Source: Bradysia coprophila | Lineage: Eukaryota; Arthropoda; Insecta; Diptera; Sciaridae | Reading direction: 5' to 3' | Assembly (NCBI RefSeq): GCF_014529535.1 | Contig: NC_050738.1 | Coordinates: forward strand, 4,286,588 to 4,350,587 | DNA: 64,000 bases | Shown: piece by piece, positions 14,801-23,650 of the stretch | Layout: every line of letters begins with the position of its first letter | Numbering within the stretch: the stretch's first letter is position 1 | Translations under genes and position numbers: made by a program | The notes under the pieces: model-generated | The model's input: the letters and a program-made list of their open reading frames with translations, nothing else | What the model was told of the DNA's origin: nothing | Databases searched by the model: none

Positions 14801-17800
14801 TATGTATGCATGAATGGCACAATTGGGTGTTGATGAATGGAAGTCGTGATTTTTCATTTTGAACTTACCCTCCATACAAATGTATTTCAATCTGACGGTG
14901 CCACTGTCCCAGAGCATACTGAAGGGATGATCCATTGAAAATACAAAGCTGCAATGATTTTTGCCGGAACAACTGTAAATAGAGAGAAAAATGCTTGAGA
15001 TTCGAAACTTATAAAAATTGTAGCGCAACCGAATTCAATATGAGTCGTTTATGGCTATTTATGCCAACTTTCGGCACCCTGGACTTTACTTAAATAGTCG
15101 AGGAATGTCTCCAAATAAATTTCTAAAAATCCAAAACTGATTTCTAGATTTTTAGAAATTTTTTTGGAGGTATTCGACGACTATTTAAGTAAAGTCCAGG
15201 GTGCCGAAAGTTGACAAGCCGCAATTATTTTGAATGTGTTAATTATTGTTCATAGTCACAGCACTGACAGTGCGTTGTCATAGTGGATTTTTCATATACT
15301 TTTATTCAACGTAAAAAGTAAGCCTGAGCAAAAACTTATTCTACGATATGCGTCGAGAATGGACCGATTTCTATAAAGTAAATTAACACCTTCCAACATT
15401 TGCATGCATTTGTATTTTTTGTCCGATGTAAAAAAAAACAGTAACGTTTCGAGCACTACAGTAGAACAATTTTTTGCTCAGATTTCAATTTTATATCGAT
15501 AGAAAATTGAAGATCCGAAGATTTTTATTTTGAAGGACTAGACTTTGAGAAGTGATATAAAACAAATGGTACCTCTTAGAATACTGTAGCAGATTGTAGA
15601 ACAATTGTTTGCTCAAAATGAAGAGTTGCGTCTATTAAAAATAAAAAAAACTCAAAGGAAGTATAGAACTGAACCAAGCACTAGAACATATTTTTAAACG
15701 GATATTTACCCTTTCTAATATGATCTATCACAAAACAAACAACATTTTTTGAACCGCCACAAATATAAATTTAATGAGAGCCTCTAATGTGACAAAAATT
15801 TTAAATTTTTAGTTCACTTTAAAATGTAGACAAGTATAGGTCATTTCAATCAGATTTATAGAAATTCGTACAAATAATTGTCAAATAGACCTTAGACGAA
15901 TTATATAGACTGGAAATTACGAACAAAATTACGTAAAAATTGTGTCCCCGACATGAAAAACGAAATATTTGATAGTGTGAAAATTGGTGGGCAAATTAGC
16001 GAAAGGGTTTCTAAAGTTTTTGCTACACAAATCGTTTAAATTAAAAAAAATAATAAAATGTTGGAACGATTACCTTGGGGGTTGGAACCTTTCAGAGATG
16101 GAAGTGTACTCTAAGAAGAGTGATTTATTTCAATGGATTAAAATATTTGCAAAAAGCTTCCGTGAAAATATTTTCGAATTAGCACAATTTTGACACAATT
16201 CATAAAAAACACTTGGAACGTTGAGAAGTTTTTTCTTCTCCTCATATAAGCCCCACTCAAAAAAAAAACGTCTACACAATATTTTCACAGTAAATTAAAG
16301 ATAAATTGTCCCGAATATTAAATAAAAACAAAAATTTAAATTCGCGATACTGGATTTTCAAAATACTAAACTGACAACTACCAAAAATGTCATCGCCTGC
16401 ATGTTGGTGTAAAATTTTACGTAAAATCGTACGAAATATTCATCTTATACAAACTGATGTTGGGAAAATAATTTACCATTTCGTACGGTATGGTACGGTA
16501 CCACTCTAGCCTAGAGTCTCTAGGTATGATTACTCTAAGAAATAAACAATTATATGAAACTTTTTGTTTCGAAACCAAAATACTGTCAACAACTAGAGCA
16601 TGTGTGTCCAAAATATAGTAGACAGGCATCATCTTTTATAATGACAACATAGTAGAGCTGTGTACGCAGGCCCTTCTTGAAAAATCTGTTCTACACTTGG
16701 TTGTAGATCTTGTAGATGATATGGTTGCAAGCACGGCAGAGTAAAATAAACCAGGCAGGAGCGGTTCATTTTCGAAACGTCAAATAACCTAATACACGGG
16801 ATGAAAATGAACTCAAATGAACACTGACATAAATTGAAAAATTTTATTCGCAAAATATCAAGGGCTACTAGATTATTCAGGTCCCTAGTCAAACAAGCGC
16901 TCCTCCCTGGTTAACTTTACTCTGTCGTGTTGCAAGAAATATTTTTTTTTAAGAAACTTCTAATCATTTGTTATTTACAAAGATGAACGACGAAAATAAC
17001 TGATGAATATCAACTGGTGTTCTCTTTTATAGTAAAATGTTTGTTAAAACCATTGAACTAATAGATATCGTATCAAACACATACCGATAAGAAAACAAAA
17101 GAAGTAAAAGATTCTACTTGTTACAGCAATGTAAATGGTAACCACGTAAAGCTAAAAACAAAATGAAAAAGCTGAATCTTTATGTTGAATTTCATTGTAC
17201 TGTTCAATAAGCTAAGAAAATGTTCCATCAGAGCATGTCATTGGCAGTTAACGTTAACGTTCTGCTGAATCGATTTCACCACAGTACAGTGTCACAATAT
17301 CGACTATATCAACGATATTCATTTTCAAGAAATGTTTGTTCAATGAGCGGTCGAAGATTATAATAGTGGTTTATAGAAGAGGCTCTATGTGATGTAATGA
17401 ATTCTTAAAATTGTAATATCAAAACAATCGGTTGCTTCTTGCACTTGAGGTATAATTAAATATTCAAAGACACGATACAATTAAATACAAAAAATAATTT
17501 ATCCGAAATTCGTGTTCCGGAAGCCATTATACATAAGTACAACTCTGCTTTAAAATTTAATGGTTTACTAGCTAATCCACTGCAAACCATTTTATACATT
17601 TCTATAACCAGAATCAGTTTACGCTTAAGAATATATTTATTAATAAATCCAAACATGTTCCCGAAAAAAAAACACTTTTCCGTAATAAAAATTAATCGTG
17701 AATCGTATTATATGACATAATGCAATACACACACCATTCATTACTCGTAAAGGTATATATTTACATGGCACACAGAATATTAAAATTGGAAATAAACCGA

Positions 17801-20800
17801 AAAGACTCCAATTCATTTTGGTGAATCAAATTTTCCCACAACGACTGATGAATATATAGGAACCATTCCGGATCAAATGGTTACAGTGTGTTTTTTTTTA
17901 CCATCGAAAAATTATGACCACAACCATTCCAAAAGATCAAAAATTATACTTCTCCCATCAAAATATTTTAATCTATTTTAAAATGTGTCTAAATCGGAAC
18001 TATGCCAATCCTCTTCAATCGTAGACATTATTTATAGTCATGCGTTTACTACCAGAAGTTGATATGGATTTGGAAAACAGCAATTAAAAACTGAACTTTT
18101 TGTTGTTTAATTACAAACCGTAAATCTATAATTAAGTTTTGTTTACACAAGCTGGAACAGTATAAATTTACTACAATCTGTCATAGATCATATACATTGC
18201 GTCATATAGTGGCTGGCTGTGCGCGGTATAAATGTTTTGTGAATGATATGATGGATATTGAATACTTATACAATGTATACAAATTGAGGCAATGTTAAGT
18301 AGATGGTAACAATTTTGATGGTTGAAAAAATAAATCTTGTCATACGGATTTCATTATCATCACCAGGCGGGAAGTCCTTCAACACATCATCCATTTATTT
18401 CCCTATTATTACTATTATTAACATGTAAATCCAGACTTTTTATTCTTTGTAAAAATAGCAGGTTGGTACACTGTGATACAATCTAAACAATTACTCACAA
18501 CGGAAAAGCTTCGGATTTTTATGAATTGAGTTTTAGTGTCGTTATACTCTCGTTACTATTTTATGGAGATTGCACAGCGTGAAGTAACTAACAATCTACA
18601 GAGGATTTGCTATTTTAATCTTTGTTTGAGTAGTGGGTGATTAATTTATGCCTAGCCTAATATTTAAATATTTAGTGAGGCTGTAATGTTCCAGAGTTCA
18701 AATAACTGTGTGTGTTTAAGTGGGTGTACTAAATTAAGAAAAGAAAAACATTCGGAACTATTATTATTACCGTTGGAAGGAATATCTAAATATTTGATTT
18801 ATAGTAGTGACGTACAGAAGACGTATACAATAATTCATGGAAATAAATGTTTAATAAAATCAGCACAGTTTGTTTATACGTTTAACATTCGGTTCTATCT
18901 CAAATACACCGTGTGTATATGTATCAGTCTCTATGCTCAAAAATAAAAGTCGTAGAACCAATTCCTTTCAAATCTGGCCGTGTAAAATATTCCATAGATT
19001 TCAAACCGTGACTTTAGTATAAGGCTTAGGAGGGACTAACATACGCATATTATATCTAATTGGTCAACAATGCTAACAAGGAGGCTAAGATAGTCTTAGT
19101 GTTGGAAGGTGTGGACTGACTTCAGGATATTTCGGATAAGTCTTTTATCCGGACCTTCAATGAAACATGACTTTAACTTTCGGCTGTTTATTGTCCTTAC
19201 TATTTGGTTTAGACTTTATTGGACCACTAGATAGAATTATATATCAAGTGCATATTCCAACACTATACAACACTACATTACGTATCTATGGGATAAATGG
19301 TCGAAATGTTGCTTAGCCTCCTATGTGAAATTGGAAGATGCGAGCCAACATCATAAAATTTTCCGTCATTTATAGAAATGTATTTTACATGCTACATGTG
19401 TCGAAAACCGTACTTTTCGTGTTTCAAGCACTACTTTCAACGCCCTCAGCATGTAAAATCCATTACATAACTCGGGATAAAAATGAAAAGTCTCGTTTTC
19501 GTGTGTTTATTGACCTCGGCTTCGCCTCGGATCAACAAAATTCACACGAAAACTCTACTTTTCATCTTTTTATCCCTAGTTATGTAATAGTACATTACTA
19601 TACCAGTGAAGTAATTTGATATCTCGTATCCAGATGAGTAAAAGTATCCGAGCGCTTCAGCCCGAGGTACGTTTACTCATCGTGATACGAGATATCAAAT
19701 TATTTCACGTGTAAAGTATGGCGTTTTACTTTACGAGCGAGGGTAAGGGTCTTCACCAGTGAGGGAAAGGCCACATTACCTCACTAGTAAAGTAAAATAC
19801 TATTACTTCAAGCCTCGAGTTCTGTATCCGTGAAGTAAATTTTACTTCGCATTGTTAAGGAAATTATTTTTATTGTCTTTGTTTACCCGTGTTCCGTACC
19901 GGTAAAAATGATTCAAAATCTGAAGGTAAAATGTAAAGCTACTCTCACACACTTCATGCTGTACCCATCGAATCTATTATTACGTTGTACAATTTCTAAA
20001 ATACCAAAAATTGTTTTTTTTTTTCGTAAGACGTGAATATATACGAAAATGACAATGACAGTGATTAATGGTCTATGACACAATTTCCCATTCACGTCGG
20101 GTTCAAGCAATTCGAATAAAATGTCCTCCTCGGTAATATAGATGTGAAATATGACAATTGCCGTAATTGAAAGGGAATTTGTTGCCGAATCGAAAGAAAT
20201 AATTTCTTTCTGCTGCTTTGTACGCCATGTGATTGCGTCTGCAAATTTTCTTCACAAAGGATAACAAAGACTATTAAAAAGGGTCAGTGGAATGAGTTTC
20301 CGCAGTTGAACGAATCGTACACAACATTGAAAAACCATTTCGCTCATAAGAGTTGCATATTCTCTATGTTTCAGTTATTACAGCACACTATATTATCACG
20401 TCAACGTAATTGCTACCATCCATTACGAAACTTCCCTTTATGCATCGTGGTGGTTAAAAATTGCATTTTTCTTTTGGAACTTTCTTCTACAAACGACAAG
20501 CGATATGACCATGTTATTATTGGAAAGCAATTGAGGGCAAGTGGTATGCAAATAAGGTCAATTTACTCGAGGACTCATTTCATCATTTGCACCAATTGCA
20601 CCCAAACATACAAGAATATTCATTGCAGGATGAATGTGCAATGCATGTCCGTCGTTAGTTTAAATATTGGGAGAAGAAATAGTCGATTATAAAATGCATT
20701 TTTCGCAACAAGTGAAGAAAAGTAGGACTTTCCGTTGCCTACGGCCTCGAGTGACAATCTACACATCTAGTGCCTGAAAAAGCATTTATTACTCGGTTGT

Positions 20801-23650
20801 ATAAATAACTAAATTAATTCGGTTCAGTGCATCGGTATTTATGTCCGAAAAGAGTCGACTAAACATTGGTAACAAACAATTCAGTTGCAAAGCCTGTAAA
20901 GTAAAGTAAAAATGATCAGTGGTCAGTGGTAGATTTTATTGGATGCTCTACGTTATATATAGTATGTACCTGCTGCCAAGATTGTTATTTTGACGTGTAG
21001 GACATTATTGCCAGAGCCGAAGGCGTGGGCAATAATGCCTACACGCCAAAATAACAGTCTGGCAATAGGTGCATACCATATTTTATCTGTCGAGAGCAGA
21101 TATATCGAGATAAGTAAAAACTCCCTTGAGAGATAAGCTCGAGATTATCGTTCTAGACAGATAATAGTAGATTATTCACCTCTGTCCACATGTTTATTTA
21201 GACACTTGGGGAGTTATTGCATGAGCCGAAGGCGAATGGTATAACCCCAAGTGTCTAAATAAACATTTGGACAGAGGTGAATACGCTATTTTATCTACCG
21301 ACGGCGAAATAATAGCACTTTTTCACTGCTATTATTTCACCTAGGTAGATAAAAGATATTATATGTGCTGCATCGAATCGACATTTACCGCCAAAAAATA
21401 TGTGAAGAGCTTTGGTGATACGATTGCATTCTATGGGATTGCAAGTTCCGAGCTAATTAATCCAATGCAAACGAATTCCAAGACTCGAAAAAAGAGTTAG
21501 ATCCTAAAAGGGTGTTGTGAGAAGAAGCAAGTCCAGCGATTTTGATCATATTTGAATATTTTGGACCTCCCGAAAAACAGGCATGATCGTCAATATTCGA
21601 ACCAAATCGAATTTATGGTTTGTCTAGTTAGCCCCTCCACTCTGGCCATAACTCTAGACCTATAGTGCTAGAACTGATTTTGCTTATTTAACTCAGTTTT
21701 CTACTTATTTTATATGAACGTTAACATACGGGATACATAATAATGCAAAACCCAGTGTCATTAAATTGATTTTGTTGTTTGACGATTAGACGGATATAAA
21801 ATGGATTAAGGAGCCCATTAAAGCCGCCAAACTGCATACCTTACATTCACTTCAACATCATAAAATCGTTAATTCTCCAACATTTTATCAACATAATTAA
21901 GTTTGTGTATCACACGAGTGCTATAAGGCACAGGCGAACCGAGTTAATGTTGTTTTCTTTTCTCGAAGCGACACCGTTTAATATCGTTTACATCGGATCC
22001 GTATGGAAAATTATGTGCATTCAAACGACATAATGTCGACGGAAATTTTCTATTTTTACAAATCAGAAAAACAGAAAAGTTCTCCGTTGTTTGGTTTTTG
22101 TTTATAGGTATTATGCATGCGACACGAAAGTTCTGTTCCCAGTAATAATCACCGTGTAATTTGTTAGTTTATGCATGTTTACGAATATTTCGGATGCGTT
22201 ACTGTTACGCTAATGATGTGAAGATGTGTGTCATTTAAAGAATCGGTTGATTTGAGTTTGAGTTGTTAGTTTTTCTTTGATTTTTCTTTTGTTATTCCAC
22301 CCATCACCCACCTATTTTCTATCGCTAATTAGATGATGTGGCATTGTACGAAGAAAATTATTTCTAAGATCAAAAAGACACTCACCGATAATTCACAATT
22401 CTTCTGATGTTATGTTCATCGTCAGCGTCATTTTCAATGGACTGGTCCAATGAAAATTGGTCCAGTTGTGTTATTCTTCGTCGATGCTCTAAACAAATTG
22501 GCCGTTCACTCACACTTTTATATCTATCATACGGTGTATCACTATCATAATCATCATCGTCTGACGTCACTGTTATATTCATAGCACCAATTTCCGTTCT
22601 CTGATACACATCACTATCCACCACTAAGTCTAATTTATCACTGTTATTTTCATGCTGAGTCTGCTCATTAACATAAATTTCCCGTTTTTTTCGTATTCGT
22701 TTCGAAAATTCCATATAGTTCTCTTCGTCACCGGGCGGCGATAGGCCTCTTAAATATTCCAGAATTAACTCTTCAAGCGATGCTCTCAAGCTGTTCCGTT
22801 TCGATTTCAATTCAACGTAACTGTGATGCTTTAAGTCGGCAATTTTGTTTGTGGCCAACGAATCATTTAGAGCAGCTTCGATCTCTTTACTACGGCGCAT
22901 CGTCTCCAGAAACTTTTTGCCCGCTTCCGTTTCGGCCATTTGATGGTCTATCAGGGGCGATGCGTAGGCGCGTGTCAGTCTGGAAAGTGTGGAAAGTAAT
23001 TACATCAGGGGAACATTAAATCCGTACTGTTTGGGATGTTATTGACGGTTTACTTCAAGGAAGTGAAATTATTCAAAATGAAACCGTTTGGATCGGAAGG
23101 GAGATTTGTTCCACTACACTCCATTATGTCTGTCTCTGTCATGTGTGCCAAGTTTCTCTATCATTTTTATCGATACTGTTTGAACGCACGGAACACAATC
23201 TTATTAAATGACCGGAAAATGTTTACTTTATACAAGCAATTAATTTCCAGCAATAAAAAGGTTCTCATCGAGGTATTATACACCGTCAAAGTATACATAA
23301 TATTCGATGAAAATATAAATGTCTCCAAGGCACGCGACATTTCGAATGCCATAACACAAAATAGCCCTCGTTAAAAAGCCACTACAAACACTGTCTGTAT
23401 TTATGTAAATGTAATCTCCTTACCTTTTCAAGTCAATGTGGGCGCAGTTGTCCTCGCCATCTACTGTTTCTGTGCAGTTGGGGGTGAATGTTGCTTCTAA
23501 TACTCCGATCGTTGAGTCCAAATGTGGACATGTGAGTCGAATTTCAGTGTCGTGACAACCCCATTCCTCGACGACTTCTGTAGACGCAGAAAAAAGAACA
23601 CCGTACAATGTTAGGAAACCTTTTATAGCGATCGAAAGGGGAGAAAACAT
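2671..23650 (-). CDS. SUEL-lectin / CUB single-pass membrane protein (multi-exon, 3' end not found)
   Basis: Exons in transcript order: 23650-23424, optional 22979-22386, 14972-14869, 7799-7546, 7453-6544, 6466-6345, 6226-6163, 2854-2671. Every junction has GT/AG and matching phase (2,2,1,0,1,0,1). The product starts with a signal peptide ([20 protein letters not shown]). A SUEL galactose-binding-lectin domain follows ([13 protein letters not shown] ... CSGKNHCSF ... RLKYICME). Next come a Cys-containing FCGEHLL segment, a ~350-residue Ser/Thr/Glu/Asn-rich spacer, and a CUB domain ([46 protein letters not shown]). The last exon found encodes a membrane helix ([20 protein letters not shown]) and a basic stop-transfer (MRCRQR). 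By family knowledge these domains bind carbohydrate or protein ligands outside the cell, so a cell-surface receptor or adhesion role is inferred. I do not recognise an exact named orthologue. The cytoplasmic tail lies in an exon not securely identified. Confidence 0.75.
2855..6162 (-). other. Intron of the SUEL/CUB gene
   Basis: A 3.3-kb intron between the last CUB exon and the transmembrane exon. Two overlapping open frames at 3593-4000 (plus) and 4076-3795 (minus) have no recognisable domain and unremarkable composition, and are treated as chance. Nothing else was supported. Confidence 0.5.
6163..6466 (-). CDS. Exons 6466-6345 and 6226-6163: rest of CUB domain
   Basis: The first exon encodes [40 protein letters not shown]. 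This is the CUB pattern of Cys-x-Asp, a hydrophobic strand, Cys, and the Ser-Asn-His strand. The second encodes [18 protein letters not shown] then HYT, the last CUB strand. The intron between them is 6344-6227. Splice sites are V|gtatgt and T-G|gtacgt, phases 0 and 1. Confidence 0.75.
6544..7799 (-). CDS. Exons 7799-7546 and 7453-6544: spacer and start of CUB domain
   Basis: These two exons are separated by a 92-bp intron (7545-7454). The first opens [18 protein letters not shown], which carries the cysteine expected at the start of a CUB domain. It then becomes polar. The second is rich in Asn, Glu, Ser and Thr, with a run of five threonines ([11 protein letters not shown]) and an acidic tyrosine cluster ([11 protein letters not shown]). 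It then enters the CUB core ([20 protein letters not shown], then [20 protein letters not shown]). The donor AGAT|gtaagc gives phase 1. The Thr-rich part is a likely O-glycosylated stalk. Confidence 0.75.
9052..9264. mobile_element. MITE-like element with internal tandem repeats
   Basis: The ends are inverted: the left strand reads tcaatgaaac..., then gataacagatgacgctactt, and the right end reads as its near-complement (aagtagcgccatctgctatc, then gtcattga). The interior is about three imperfect ~45-bp tandem copies of a GC-richer unit with cttccgtcgagccgg and gatggcagcaacg. No coding potential. It lies in the large intron of the SUEL/CUB gene, left of the F-box gene. Confidence 0.55.
11346..12953 (+). 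CDS. F-box / leucine-rich-repeat protein
   Basis: A single uninterrupted frame of 535 codons. ATG at 11346 has gatcaag before it. Residues 3-45 form an F-box ([31 protein letters not shown]). The rest is a series of irregular leucine-rich repeats (for example [59 protein letters not shown]). Known role of the family: the F-box docks on Skp1 in an SCF ubiquitin ligase and the repeats recruit substrates. The exact substrate cannot be told. The gene is intronless and lies antisense inside the 7.1-kb intron (14868-7800) of the SUEL/CUB gene, suggesting a retroposed or lineage-specific copy. A polyadenylation signal AATAAA follows at 12994. Confidence 0.85.
   Translation: MKIDQFPVEILMKITKYLPTYEEIAKVNRRFYSVVRRVNDSNIYLRTDEWFLQRVLSDNAASSQWLKSILTTNRQISKLEIKGRKYLSGEFTEREICGIISILEKFAATMKVLRISCVTIDELNYLKILSMIPNVERLELIACSISETSTTYRQRPSNDELNLKKLKYLKIVSCDKEFVDVFHCLPVGVLKEVEATCHWDILASIFDRQLKINTLKVVWVLTDEDASSVTIAQILSNQPEITSLFLSGVTVDEQLMDAVADNSELEVLTINMSWTSISCFAKIWKLKKLKDLTIECFDDEIESTAKFEKLANSDNTSIEKLSFLGSSRMSNHLISELAKSTPNLKHLNILQHSLKAKTEVDAIMRHFNFVEVLKLRIWDEVPIVDPGNYYNPKLRELSIWFLAASHFYDRMPKLIASFPNLTKLSLKIQLPQFPLNVRRILNAFPKLKSLKIEAASDLFSTLCVGDLDYIIDQKNNLEFVSLVGASRAVITSRLLKKLRTNFNVYASGRIVNMAVDHYTMNRECRFPSRFMWKRL
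12994..12999 (+). terminator. Poly(A) signal of the F-box gene
   Basis: AATAAA 41 bp after the stop codon of the F-box gene, followed by A/T-rich sequence. Confidence 0.5.
14869..14972 (-). CDS. Exon: C-terminal half of SUEL lectin domain
   Basis: The acceptor ctctatttacag precedes [17 protein letters not shown], and the exon runs through [12 protein letters not shown] to the donor G|gtaagttc. CxGKxxCxF followed by a hydrophobic strand with Tyr and Cys is the usual second half of the SUEL fold. Joined to the 23.4-kb exon it yields one domain of about 80 residues, the normal family length. Phase 2 in and phase 1 out match both neighbours. Confidence 0.7.
15065..15213. mobile_element. 149-bp foldback element
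   Basis: The arms caactttcggcaccctggac and its complement near 15194-15213 continue inward through ctttacttaaatagtcg and its complement (cgactatttaagtaaag). The loop is AT-rich and itself partly palindromic (tttctaaaaatc/gatttttagaaa). No ORF. No clear target duplication was seen. It lies in an intron of the SUEL/CUB gene. Confidence 0.7.
15765..16705. repeat. Dispersed repeat, inverted relative at 25.0-25.3 kb
   Basis: Two blocks, 15765-15850 (taatgagagcctctaatgtg, then tttttagttcactttaaaat) and 16565-16705 (tattttggtttcgaaac side, ctatattttggacacacatg in the opposite strand, ggcccttcttgaaaaatctg), recur in inverted orientation at about 25230-25320 and 25015-25160. The order is compatible with two unequal, degraded copies of one non-coding element, the 25-kb copy being internally deleted. 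Confidence 0.55.
16732..16929. mobile_element. 198-bp TIR element with 7-bp target duplication
   Basis: The element starts CACGGCAGAGTAAAATAAAC and ends with the near-complement (tttactctgtcgtg). The flanks ttgcaag (16725-16731) and ttgcaag (16930-16936) are a perfect 7-bp direct repeat, or 8 bp if one terminal base is counted. No ORF. A partial relative occurs at 58299-58415. Confidence 0.7.
19363..19600. repeat. Foldback-type repeat with TCGGCTTCGCC core
   Basis: Contains gcatgtaaaatccattacat, aactcgggataaaaatgaaa and cctcggcttcgcctcggatc. The complement of its first half returns after the core (tgaattttgttgatccgagg-type arms, then ctagttatgtaatag). A related, inverted copy lies at about 46640-46810. 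No coding potential. Confidence 0.55.
19609..19850. repeat. Two adjoining foldbacks
   Basis: The first foldback (about 19609-19710) has arms gaagtaatttgatatctcgt and acgagatatcaaattatttc. The second (about 19714-19815) has the arms taaagtatggcgttttactt and tagtaaagtaaaatactatt. Both repeat the GAAGTAA/TTACTTC motif that recurs elsewhere in the window. Confidence 0.5.
20955..21095. mobile_element. Foldback element centred on GAGCCGAAGGCG
   Basis: The left arm contains gtatgtacctgctgccaaga and ttgttattttgacgtgtag. The right arm is the near-complement (ctacacgccaaaataacagt, then tggcaataggtgcatacc). The apex is gagccgaaggcgtg. The right end runs into tattttatctgtcgag. No ORF. Confidence 0.65.
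21154..21300. mobile_element. Second foldback centred on GAGCCGAAGGCG
   Basis: The arms tattcacctctgtccacatg and tttatttagacacttgggg are mirrored by ccccaagtgtctaaataaac and ggacagaggtgaata. The apex is tgagccgaaggcgaatgg. The outer sequence (agataatagtag and cgctattttatct) is again partly complementary and resembles the end of the preceding element, 60 bp away. Non-coding. Confidence 0.65.
22386..22979 (-). CDS. 594-nt symmetric (phase 2-2) exon placed inside the SUEL domain
   Basis: An acceptor (cacactttccag) and a donor (CG|gtgagt) bracket 198 open codons with no stop. The encoded segment is charged. It begins [20 protein letters not shown], continues with a helical Lys/Arg/Glu-rich part ([39 protein letters not shown]), then an acidic part (SDDDDYDSD) and ends IRRIVNY. 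It has one cysteine and no recognised domain. Its length is a multiple of three and its phases equal those of the neighbouring junction, so it can be included or skipped without breaking frame. Skipping it gives an uninterrupted SUEL domain. It is either an alternative cassette exon or a fixed insertion. An unrelated gene on the same strand is possible but less likely. Confidence 0.5.
23424..23650 (-). CDS. First coding exon: signal peptide and N-terminal half of SUEL lectin
   Basis: ATG at 23650 opens a hydrophobic leader that ends near SAST, followed by [20 protein letters not shown] and DNCAHIDLK. The spaced cysteines are typical of the first half of a SUEL domain. The donor is AAAAG|gtaagg (phase 2). 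Caution: the stretch ending tctgcgtctacag inside the leader also looks like a splice acceptor. A transcript could therefore enter at about 23579 from an upstream exon instead of starting at this ATG. The leader's good signal-peptide character favours the ATG reading. Confidence 0.65.
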
